Of a stretch of DNA of 64,000 bases, positions 13,301 through 21,039 are shown in pieces. Under the pieces are notes generated by a model, which was not told the DNA's origin, made no database searches, and saw nothing but the letters and a program-made list of their open reading frames with translations. A program made the translations under genes and the position numbers. Positions within the stretch are counted from its first letter, which is position 1; every line of letters begins with the position of its first letter. This DNA is from Galaxea fascicularis (lineage: Eukaryota; Cnidaria; Anthozoa; Scleractinia; Euphylliidae). The stretch covers positions 7,206,996 to 7,270,995 of the forward strand of contig OX419342.1 in assembly GCA_948470475.1 (NCBI GenBank), in the 5' to 3' direction.

Positions 13301-16300
13301 GTGAAGAAGACGACGATGAACCCTTCTACAAAAAAATTCTTTCCAAGCTGACGCAGACAAAGAAAACGTCCGTATTCCCGACTCTTTCTGATTCACGGTA
13401 CCGTGAGGAGCTGTACTCCTCGTCACAGGATTTACAAACAACCGCAAAGGAAAAAGAAGGCAAAAACTCAAAAACGAGCGTGGGTGAGTTTATGACTCAT
13501 TTGTATTTAAGGGAACTGAGGGTTGAGGTTTCCAGGACGCGGCAAAGATGAAACTGTCTCCACGAATGTAAAAAATAAGTACTGTAGAATTCCGAGAGTA
13601 ACGGCCCCCTTTACTTTCGGATTTTGCAGGCAAAAGGGGCCGCTACTTTCGGGTAGCCCTTATTTTCGGATGGGTAAAAAACGTTTGTAACTCGAAGTAG
13701 TCTTAGACAAAGAGGACACGTATTATGAAATTTAAAATTCATTGCATTTATGCATATTCCTGCAATGTAAAGGAACCAGTTGAACACACAGTAAACAAAA
13801 CAGACTACCTTAATCGGTACGGTATACATACCGTTACTTTCGGAATTCTATTTTATTTTTAAGGAACTTAAACTGAAGCAACATCGCCTACAATAACTAT
13901 GTACCTGCTTCTTATTTTCAGTCAGCGTTATACACGGAAGATCAAACTCACGCAATCAAGTTTCATCGCGAAACGCAGAAGTGGAAGACTGCTTCCCAGA
14001 GTGCTGTGTTACTCCTATCACAAGCTGTGCATGCTTTCGTAATGTTAAGTGTAACAGCTGGCTGATGTTTCGGTGGCGCATCCGTACACTTGTGGAACAT
14101 AGATACTTTGAGTGGTTTATTCTGTTTACTGTGCTTGTTAGCAGCTTAGTTTTGGTAAGTTGTGATCGCGGAGGAATTGGTGGCGTTTTGTGATGTTACC
14201 TTTAAAGTCTTTGTAACCTGTTGTACCGCAGCTAACGCTTAAAGATCACTGGGATGAGATGCTTGGCGAAGTGTTGTACTTTTGTATGACTCCTGACATG
14301 CAATGCGTGTGCATTCCATTGTGTTTCGTGATGTAATGGATGTAACTACTATGTGTATCCCGTGTATAAAGCTAGTCACAGAAACACGCAACAACGAAAA
14401 ATTTAATTTGTTTTATATTTTCTTACGGATTGTAACGGATGTCGTAACATTTCCAGAAAAGTGCAGAAACGAAATTATGCCATCTTAGCTCATCATATCG
14501 ATATTAAGCCTTAAATCGCATCATGAAAAGGAAAATATCGATTGTGGACAATCTTTTAGACAATCTCTTTACTTCTTATTAATATACTCTTTTTGTTCCT
14601 TTTTTTTTTTTAAAGATATTTGAAGATGTACACCTTTCTAGCAAGCCAAAGCTGGAAAAAGCACTGGACGGTTTAAATTACTTTTTCGCGTTTATCTTCG
14701 CTTTCGAATTCGTTCTCAAAATAATCGGCCTGGGAGTCGTGGGTTATTTTTCTTCCTTTTGGAACTGTCTTGACTCGCTGATTGTCGCGGTAAGTTGTTT
14801 CTCCTTCATGTTTCAGTAATCCTTAATTATAATAAGCCATGCTTGTCGAAAGAACGTCGTTTACACTGAGTCTTGTCCCTCGACGAGCAGTGGTCAGCAA
14901 ATTGTCTCCACTCAGTCCAATCATTTGCCAATACTATTGGGCATCTTCCCAAGAGATTCCTTTTTCACTGAGTACAGTGAAAAAGAAATGCGCGGGACCT
15001 TCTGTAGCCTCATATTTTGTATTGTTTGCAGAGAAAATCAGTAGCTGCATTTTGACTTTTCGTTTCTCAACTTTCGTTTTTCTCTCAAAAAGAAATTTCT
15101 TCCATTGAAATTTCGAGATAGCGTGGAGATAGCTTCATATTTTTGTATTGTTTTAAGAGAATCTATAGCAGTATTTGGACTTCTTATTTCTCAGATTTCG
15201 CTAGTTTGTGTGTTTCAAGACCAAACCTTAGCATTTTTTCGCTCGTTACGGACAGTAAGAGCTTTGAGACCACTCAGGGCAGTTTCCCGACTAGAAGGAA
15301 TGAAGGTAAGCAGTGGAGCACGCAACTGACAAATTTAATTACCTCGATGCAAGTTGAAAATTGTTTAAAAGCCATAATAATTAACACCATTATAGAATAT
15401 AAATGTATGAGTGGATAAAGGATTGAATTAATTAATGTGGGACTAAAGGAATACATTATGAGTGAATAAATAAATGGTGAGTCTGGTAATAATTCAAAAG
15501 ATTCAAACGCCGACCATTGGACTTTCTCTTTGTATCTTCCAGCGTTTGAATGGTATCTTGGAGATTTTCATGCAAGAACCACAAATTATCTGAAAAATGA
15601 CCTTATCATATGCATGAAACATTTAATAGTTCAAACATACTTCATTTCTTTTTCCAGGTTGTTGTCAATGCATTGTTTTCCGCCATACCTGGAATCGGTA
15701 ACGTTCTCCTGGTGTCTCTCTTATTCTGGTTGATATTTAGTATTCTTGGTGTCCAGCTTTTCGCGGGAAAGTTCTACAAGTGCGAAGACATGGACGGTGA
15801 ACGAGTGGCTGCCGACATTGTTCCAAACAGGACAGAGTGCGAGAAGTTTCCTGGAAAATATCGATGGATGAACTCGAACGTAAATTTTGATAATGTTATC
15901 AATGGCTTCCTGGCTTTGTTTCAAGTGGTAAGTACTATACAACACCAGTTGACTTTTAAATGGATTTCAATTTGGTTTAGTTTTGTTTTACTTCACTTTC
16001 TGATTGGTTGGCAAAATTCACGCCACTCTCTTAACCAATAAAAAAACAGGGAAGTTACTTGTGCGCACTTTCCCGCGCTTAGAACCGGTCACATGTAATA
16101 TTCCTTTGAGTTCTGATTGGTTCGTTACGGTTTCGGTTGGTTTGGTTCGTTGCGTCTGTTGTGATGGGCCAAAGTAAATCCTTTTTTTTTTTTACGGTAC
16201 TCATTTGATAAAAACTCTAACTAACTCGAATTCCATCTTAAGTTTGCTACCTTCGCTTTTAGTACAAAGTGAAATATTTCTTCTCCACTCTTAAAAAGCC

Positions 16301-17543
16301 AGTTTCTTTATAATTTGTGCGTTTTTACCAAACCGGCATGCCTCTTCTAACCTCCGCTGGGACAGAATATGCAAATGACTACCAATCTTTCTTGGATGGC
16401 TGGCTCTGGAATAACCCGGCCGGATTGTCAAGAGGTTGGAGGAAAACCAGTTCACTCTCTCTTCTTTTCCTTTAATACAGGCTACTTTCGAGGGGTGGAT
16501 GGAACTTATGGATGACGCAGTGGATTCCAAAGAGGTTCATGAAAAATGGCGTTAATTTGGATTTATTGGCTAGTTGCTTTCAGTATTTTTTTTCATGCGT
16601 ATCCACTTCAGAGAAAGTCTGTCACAGGATTTTGAGATAATTATACTATTAGAATGTAAACCAGGATAGTTTCCTAAACATTTTTGTCTTCCTGTGTCAC
16701 AAATCAAATATGCAGACTTGGAAAGTGTGTTTGCGTTTCATTCCATAGAATGTTGTTAACGATCGTCCGTTGTTGAAGCCAACCACACTTAAAACAAGAC
16801 ATGGAATAATCTAAAATGATATTAGATCTTAGCCCCAGTTTATGCTTTCCACAGTCGTATCGGATGGCCGATGCAAGTAAAGCACAAAACTCGTGAAAAC
16901 CCATTGCATTGTATATCAGCCCAAGTTAGGACACCTGACCAGGAAGTATATCACACATAACTTTGAGAGATCCATAGCTCAAGACTGCAAGCAAATTAAA
17001 ACTTGTACAAAGCCTAAATGGTCAACTGCACCCATCCATCACCCTAAATTCTCAGATCGATCGATCGATCGATCGATCAATCAATCAATCAATCAATCAA
17101 TCAATTAACTGTTCAAATTCTTTTTGTTAAGGTGGATGAACAACCCATGGATGAGAGTTATCTCGGGGCCTACATTTACTTTGTCATATTTATCGTTCTT
17201 GGCTCTTTTTTCGTGCTGAACCTGTTTGTTGGAGTCATAATTGACAATTTCAACAGTTTAAAGAGAAAGGTAATTATTTTCAAAATTAAGAAGGTCTAAC
17301 AACGCCATTAGTCTCTCTTTTTAATTTGTCACTCGGACACACTTTAGGGTAGGCAGTTGCAGGTCGAAAGTCTTTTACCTTTAACCTCTATTTCCTTCAA
17401 TTATTTGTGTCAAATGAAGAACGATCGTCGCAATTGTGATCGCAATTTTTACAATTGCGTAAAGAAGCCTGAAAAAATTCAGGACTTCAACGGGGCTTGA
17501 ACCCGTGACCTCGCGATTCCGGTGCGATGCTCTACCAACTGAA

Positions 17544-17574
<31 letters not shown>

Positions 17575-20500
17575 ATTTTGGGTTCATATGTTCCCGTGAA
17601 AGATATGTAAGTGAATAATGCATATGAAAGAAATCATATACATTATTCAATTCTTTGTGTATTCATCCGAGAGATAACTTATGCAACATCCGGGATGTGC
17701 TGTTTTTAGTACGACGAGCTGAATTGCATGGGAATGTTGCTGACAGACGCACAGCGGAAATGGGTGGATATCTTGAAGGAGTCTGCAAAGAAGAAGCCAC
17801 CCGACCACTCGATCAGACCTCAGGTTAGTGTATGTGTTGTTGTTCAATTTTATCCTTGGTTTAAATTTTATTTTCACTTTGCTTCAAACCATTATTATAC
17901 ACTGCTATCTGTAACTTGCGAAGCCTTTACTTCAGCTAACCTTCTTTGGGAGGCAAAATAGACTTCGCGTATTCACCAAAACGAAGTTGGAAATCATTTT
18001 TGCCACAGCTTCTTTCTGTATGTGCGCATTGCTACAGGAAATGGTATTGAAAACATTACTACGACCATATAATGAAAACACCACCGAGTTCTTAATTAAT
18101 TCGAAAAACTGGCGCGATTTACGATGGGGGGCCAACAATGACAAATGAGTTAGAAATATACCCTAATGTGCTATGAAAGGTCCTTTATTTGGCAACCACA
18201 AGAAAAGGAAAGATTAAGAGGAAGATCTCTCAAATTATTATTAACAATAGGTTTTACAAGATCTTAGAAACCTCTCCGCACTCGGTCGAGATTCTTTAAG
18301 TTTAACATTTAATTTTATATATTGCAGAACAAGGTACTCAGTAAAATTTACGACATGATAACAAGTGAAACATTCGAGATCGCAATCCTTGGTGTCATCA
18401 TGCTCAACATGTCGGTGATGATGTGGAAACATTACGGTCAAAGTAAAATCATCACAGACACACTTCATATCCTTTTTAGCATATAATGTCGCAGGTAATA
18501 AGTGAGTTGAGGTGTCTCAAAGCTCACTGCAGATGCCAACTGGAGATTCAACGATTCTGGCTCATGGTATATTCGCCGGACCTGTCCTTTGTGTTCACAT
18601 CTGTTTTTGCATGTCCTCCGTGAAGTATACTTGTGTTCTTGGTATGTCTCATACCAAATTTTTATACATGATGTTGATAGTAGCTTTGGCGTTTCTTCTT
18701 CTAATTCTTTCTATGTTTTGATCCGTTCTTATTATGGTTTTGTTATATTTTGTGTATATTATGGTATTTCTTGGTATATTCTGGTATCTTCTGGTATCTA
18801 GTCCTTTTGCATCTCTCACCGTGTTCTGTGTATGGTGCGTTCGTTTGGTACGATTTTCGGTCCCAGTCGTCTGGAGACGAGGGGATTAACAAAATGGCCG
18901 TATGAGTCACCAAAGTTACTAGAGGTGTTACTCCATATTCAGATGTTTCCTTAACAAAAGCCGTCGTCGTGTGTCCGGCAAACACAGGTCTTTAACTGGT
19001 TTTTCACCTTGGTCTTTATCTTCGAAGCCGGACTCAAGCTTGCTGCTCTGAGGCATCATTACTTTAAAAAAGTCTGGAACATATTCGACTTCGTGATTGT
19101 AATCACTTCAATTATTGGTAAGTACATTGTAGGTGCAGAAATCTGTCATGAGTATTGGGAACTTTTAAGTTAAAATATGTATAACAATGTGATCCCTTTG
19201 GTCTAAGATTATTTCTTTTGCCGCCGTGTGACTCATGCCTCTCAGGATGAAAGTCATCCAGGGGATTAAGCTTTTAAAAAGGCAAACTTAGATAAGATCT
19301 TTGCTTAACAAACAGCTGAAACGACGAAGGAACAGAGAGAAGGAAGGTGGAGGAAGGGCGGCTAAGGAAGGGGCAAGTACCCATCAGAGAGTAGTGCTAT
19401 CAGCATTCACTAGGGGTTTCTCAGGCTCAATACTGAAGCAGTTTCCAGTTGAATGTAGAAAGTGGTTCCCACGTTTTTTGGTTTAGTCGTACATAGCTCG
19501 GTTTGGTTTGGTTTGCAAAACTCACGCCACCTTTCAACGAATGAGAAGAAAAACCACAACTAATCACCATTTGCAGGCACGCACTTTTTCGCGCTTGGCA
19601 CCGTGACATGCAATTAATCAATTATAAATGTCAAGTAGTAAACGCGAGTGTTGCAATGGTAAACAATTGTCAGCCCAATACATTTAGTCAATTTTTTGCA
19701 CTCCTCATTTTGATGCCAACCCCTTATTTTAGGTTTGGCCATGGACGAACTCACAACTGGTGACAGCAGTATTATCAATCCCAGCCTGCTGCGCGTTTTT
19801 CGAGTCGCCAGAGTCGCCAGGTTACTAAGGGTGCTCCAGTTTGCCAAGGGAATTCGTCAACTGCTGGTAGCGCTCATCATTTCTCTGCCAGCCTTGTTAA
19901 ACGTCGGTACATTACTTTTCTTGGTCATCTTCATATACGCAATCATTGGAATGTCAACCTTCGGCCATATTAAAAAGCAAACGAATATAGATGATACGGT
20001 CAACTTTGAGACTTTTAGTCGATCTATGATGCTGTTGTTTCGGTTGTCAACGGGTGCAGGGTGGAATGATATTCTGGAGTCTCTAATGCTTCGAGAGCCT
20101 GACTGTGATCCTCATTATGGGGGATTCCCTAATGGTAACTGTGGGTACCCTGTGGGTGCTGTCATCTATCTGGTGTCCTACATCTTCATCGTGTTCCTTA
20201 TTATAGTGAACATGTACATCGCTATCATATTGGAGAATGTGTACCGCGCACAGGAAGGAGGACTTATCATAACTAAGGAACATCTTGATAGCTACTACCA
20301 GAAATGGGCCTTGTTTGTTACCGATGGAAAACAGTATCTACAAGTTTACCAGGTATCCGACTTCGTTGATCTACTTGACGAACCGTTGAAAATCGCCAAG
20401 CCGAATGAACACGAGCTCGTCCGAATGGGAATCAATGTAAGGATGGGATACCGCGTCCAATGCTTTGACCTTCTACGCTGTTTGGTCAAGCGTTTGTTGG

Positions 20501-21039
20501 AGAAACACGGAGAGTCTCCACAGGCCTTTGAGGAGATCGCGTCCAAGCTGGAAAACCATTTTAGAAGACGAGGAGTACGGAAAAAGTCATCCATGAGCAA
20601 ATCTCGATCAGCATCTAATGAACTATCGAATGCAGGAAGCGTGGTAGCGGTTGAAAACGGCACCGCTTTGGAAAAACTTGCAAAACCGGAAAAACCGGAC
20701 TCTCCACCACCTAATACCCCTCGTCGAAAACACCGAGATCCGTTTTCAACCGCAGTGATGCTTCAAAGTGCCATTAGGCGGTTTTTGGACAAACGGAGTA
20801 CCCGCGGGGAGGTGACGTTTCCAATGTCTAATGGGATTTCCACTGAAAGTGTCCGCAAGTGCTACTGCAGTCCGCTGTCCTCTATTTCTAGCGACCAGGA
20901 AATCGGTGATTTTAGGTTCAGTCTGGACTGTCCTCCGGGAAGCAGGTCTCCAGTTTCTAATGAAAGCCTGCGCAGTAGTGTCAACTCACCTGGGTGTTGG
21001 TCATATGACCCGTTTGACTCAGAAGGCGACAGTGTGTAG
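1161..21039 (+). CDS. Voltage-gated sodium channel alpha subunit, Nav2 (DEEA) type, 23 exons
   Basis: Pore-forming alpha subunit with four homologous domains of six membrane segments, acting in the plasma membrane. Inferred exons: 1161-1397, 3538-3695, 4508-4588, 5241-5369, 6025-6116, 6782-6973, 7554-7611, 8404-8548, 8947-9084, 9511-9942, 11289-11477, 12295-12642, 13222-13483, 13922-14154, 14616-14789, 15195-15305, 15658-15927, 16481-16534, 17132-17269, 17710-17823, 18328-18466, 18986-19117, 19733-21039. They sum to 5133 nt including the stop, or 1710 residues, with no phase conflict. Filter residues are D356 (TMDFW), E702 (CGEW), E1087 (TFEGW) and A1384 (TGAGW). The DEEA ring marks Nav2 channels, which in other invertebrates are Ca2+-permeable; that permeability is inferred here. 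The S4 arginine ladders, an EF-hand-like C-terminus and an IQ-like motif near 1619-1627 are visible. The III-IV linker has MLL where vertebrate Nav1 has IFM. Start chosen at the first ATG, followed by a Nav-like N-terminus. Confidence 0.93.
2422..2625 (+). other. Part of long channel intron 1; no exon seen
   Basis: Intron 1 (1398-3537) holds a short open frame here with no recognisable domain, plus a tRNA-derived repeat at about 2760-2960. I see no coding exon in it. Confidence 0.5.
2760..2960 (-). mobile_element. tRNA-derived SINE-like element, copy 1
   Basis: The tRNA-like core at about 2867-2935 carries A- and B-box-like motifs on the - strand. Its left flank (GGATGATCCTCGCAG) is shared with the 41149 copy. 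An A-rich run sits beside the core. Confidence 0.78.
3538..3695 (+). CDS. Channel exon 2: pre-S1 region of domain I
   Basis: Residues 80-132, including the pre-S1 motif [14 protein letters not shown]. It ends phase 2 at a GTATCCTT donor, which is a U12-type signal. Confidence 0.9.
3696..4507 (+). other. Likely U12-type (minor spliceosome) GT-AG intron
   Basis: The 5' splice site reads GTATCCTTC, and TATCCTTAAC at 4485-4494 fits the U12 branch-site consensus, 13 bases before the exon. Both signals are far closer to U12 than to U2 introns. Vertebrate SCN genes have a U12 intron at what I recall to be the same pre-S1/S1 junction. The intron also carries a tRNA-derived SINE at about 4043-4235. 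Confidence 0.82.
4043..4235 (+). mobile_element. tRNA-derived SINE, second family, + strand copy
   Basis: Starts with a degenerate tRNA-like part (GTTGGCGCAG..GAGAGCGCTCGCC..GGGTTCG) and continues into a tail with GTTGGTTCTCTACTCTGC and a TTTGATTTGAT end. Part of the family reappears in reverse at 36640-36870. Confidence 0.8.
4508..4588 (+). CDS. Channel exon 3: domain I S1
   Basis: Residues 132-159. Hydrophobic S1 ending in the LNHPPEEAE loop. Too short to stand out as an open frame; found by aligning to Nav family topology and matching phase. Confidence 0.88.
5241..5369 (+). CDS. Channel exon 4: domain I S2-S3
   Basis: Residues 159-202. Contains the family motifs [14 protein letters not shown] (S2) and [12 protein letters not shown] (S3). 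Confidence 0.93.
6025..6116 (+). CDS. Channel exon 5: domain I S3-S4
   Basis: Residues 202-233. Voltage sensor with the arginine ladder [17 protein letters not shown]. Confidence 0.93.
6782..6973 (+). CDS. Channel exon 6: domain I S4-S5 linker, S5, turret
   Basis: Residues 233-297. Contains the S5 signature [16 protein letters not shown] followed by the extracellular turret. Confidence 0.93.
7006..7151. mobile_element. MITE-like fold-back element
   Basis: About 146 bp with complementary ends (GGCCCTGGTTGTTCAAA against TTTGAATAACTGGGGCC) and inner copies of GATAGCGCTATCC. It lies in channel intron 6 and has no coding capacity. Confidence 0.85.
7554..7611 (+). CDS. Channel exon 7: domain I turret
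   Basis: Residues 297-316, with the cysteine-containing [11 protein letters not shown] segment that corresponds to the vertebrate LLCGNSS region. Confidence 0.88.
7757..7900. repeat. Four tandem ~35-bp units with CCAAT motifs
   Basis: Units of the form AAAACCTCGCGCCCC..AACCAATCAGAAG repeat four times with small changes in channel intron 7. The unit resembles part of the interspersed repeat also seen at 10987, 15960 and 19440. Confidence 0.85.
8404..8548 (+). CDS. Channel exon 8: domain I pore
   Basis: Residues 316-364. [20 protein letters not shown] precedes the pore helix, and the filter is [11 protein letters not shown] with Asp356. Confidence 0.95.
8947..9084 (+). CDS. Channel exon 9: domain I S6
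   Basis: Residues 365-410. S6 contains [16 protein letters not shown], the Nav family signature. Confidence 0.95.
9511..9942 (+). CDS. Channel exon 10: I-II linker and domain II S1
   Basis: Residues 411-554. A short basic I-II linker is followed by domain II S1 ([20 protein letters not shown]). The acceptor is taken at CTCTGCAAG after a pyrimidine tract. The linker is much shorter than in vertebrate Nav1 channels. Confidence 0.88.
10199..10566. mobile_element. ~370-bp interspersed element, copy 1
   Basis: Closely matches 40210-40567. The right end contains (CCGTCG)n followed by GTTGCTTAAG; the left end is degenerate. It lies in channel intron 10. Confidence 0.8.
10987..11222 (+). repeat. 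Interspersed repeat with TGATTGGTT/CCAAT motifs, copy 1
   Basis: Shares GGTTTTGCTTTAC, TCTGATTGGTTGACAAA, TTTCCCGCGCTT and CCGGTCACATGT with copies at 15960, 19440 and 56085. Lies in channel intron 10. Confidence 0.8.
11289..11477 (+). CDS. Channel exon 11: domain II S2-S4 start
   Basis: Residues 555-617. Contains [29 protein letters not shown] and the beginning of S4 (SVFRTFRL). Confidence 0.95.
12295..12642 (+). CDS. Channel exon 12: domain II S4-S6 start and pore
   Basis: Residues 618-733. S4 continues [17 protein letters not shown], followed by S5 and the filter [16 protein letters not shown] with Glu702. Confidence 0.95.
13222..13483 (+). CDS. Channel exon 13: domain II S6 end and acidic II-III linker
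   Basis: Residues 734-821. S6 ends [13 protein letters not shown] and runs directly into a run of about 20 mostly Asp and Glu residues, then a short Ser/Lys-rich linker. The linker is far shorter than in vertebrates. Confidence 0.92.
13584..13850. mobile_element. MITE-like inverted-repeat element
   Basis: Ends are complementary (TAGAATTCCGAGAGTAACGG against CCGTTACTTTCGGAATTCTA). Lies in channel intron 13 and is non-coding. Confidence 0.85.
13922..14154 (+). CDS. Channel exon 14: pre-domain III cysteine cluster and S1
   Basis: Residues 821-898. Contains CFPECC and CACF cysteine clusters, then [20 protein letters not shown], which is domain III S1. Confidence 0.92.
14616..14789 (+). CDS. Channel exon 15: domain III S1-S3
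   Basis: Residues 899-956. Contains [29 protein letters not shown] and [11 protein letters not shown]. Confidence 0.93.
15195..15305 (+). CDS. Channel exon 16: domain III S3-S4
   Basis: Residues 957-993. S4 reads [20 protein letters not shown], the family voltage sensor. Confidence 0.95.
15658..15927 (+). CDS. Channel exon 17: domain III S5 and turret
   Basis: Residues 994-1083. Contains [20 protein letters not shown] and the pore helix start NGFLALFQV. Confidence 0.95.
15960..16195 (+). repeat. Interspersed repeat with TGATTGGTT/CCAAT motifs, copy 2
   Basis: Same family and orientation as the 10987 copy. Lies in channel intron 17. Confidence 0.78.
16481..16534 (+). CDS. Channel exon 18: domain III selectivity filter
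   Basis: Residues 1084-1101. The filter reads ATFEGWM with Glu1087, where Nav1 channels have Lys. The donor GAG|GTTCAT is weak, but phase and homology support it; reading through gives only six more residues before a stop. Confidence 0.9.
17055..17104. repeat. GATC/AATC compound microsatellite
   Basis: About five GATC units followed by about seven AATC units, about 27 bases before the exon 19 acceptor. Confidence 0.95.
17132..17269 (+). CDS. Channel exon 19: domain III S6
   Basis: Residues 1102-1147. Contains [18 protein letters not shown], the domain III S6 signature. Confidence 0.95.
17404..17660 (-). mobile_element. tRNA-derived SINE-like element, copy 2
   Basis: Read on the - strand, the core starts GGCTTCATAG and has a B-box GGTTCAAGCCC, as in a degenerate tRNA. 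It is related to copies at 2760 and 41149. Lies in channel intron 19. Confidence 0.8.
17710..17823 (+). CDS. Channel exon 20: III-IV linker
   Basis: Residues 1148-1185. Aligns with the vertebrate inactivation linker, but the IFM-T site reads MLL-T (residues 1156-1159). The KESAKKKPP segment matches the conserved basic stretch. Confidence 0.92.
18328..18466 (+). CDS. Channel exon 21: domain IV S1
   Basis: Residues 1186-1232. Contains [20 protein letters not shown] and S1. I end the exon at 18466, before ATATCCTTT, because the GTAATAAGT donor at 18495 would leave an in-frame TAA at 18484 and the wrong phase for the next exon. Confidence 0.8.
18467..18985 (+). other. Likely U12-type AT-AC intron
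   Basis: The intron would begin ATATCCTTTTT, the textbook U12 AT-AC 5' splice site, and end CAAACAC. TTCCTTAAC at 18947-18955 fits the U12 branch site, though its ~31-base distance to the 3' end is longer than usual. Using AT-AC borders restores phase and gives a gap-free match to the Nav domain IV S1-S2 loop (TDTLQVFNWFF). Vertebrate SCN genes have an AT-AC intron in domain IV, at or near this point as far as I recall. Confidence 0.78.
18986..19117 (+). CDS. Channel exon 22: domain IV S2-S3
   Basis: Residues 1232-1276. Contains [17 protein letters not shown] and [14 protein letters not shown]. Confidence 0.9.
19440..19625 (+). repeat. Interspersed repeat with CCAAT-like motifs, copy 3
   Basis: Degenerate copy of the 10987 and 15960 family, with GCAAAACTCACGCCACC and TTTTCGCGCTTGGC. 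Lies in channel intron 22. Confidence 0.7.
19733..21039 (+). CDS. Channel exon 23: domain IV S4-S6 and C-terminus
   Basis: Residues 1276-1710. S4 is [19 protein letters not shown], the filter is [11 protein letters not shown] with Ala1384, and S6 contains [16 protein letters not shown]. The tail has an EF-hand-like region, the IQ-like [13 protein letters not shown], and a Ser/Pro-rich end. Stop TAG at 21037-21039. Confidence 0.97.

Noticed and set aside
17459..17560. True tRNA genes at the tRNA-like sites (2867, 17480, 32540, 41220, 46980)
   Set aside because: The acceptor and anticodon stems do not pair well, copies differ, and each continues into repeat tails, which fits SINEs rather than working tRNA genes.
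18467..18494. Nonsense mutation (TAA at 18484) making the channel a pseudogene
   Set aside because: The stop falls inside the intron if the U12-type ATATCC donor is used, and that also fixes the phase and the family alignment. All other exons are intact.
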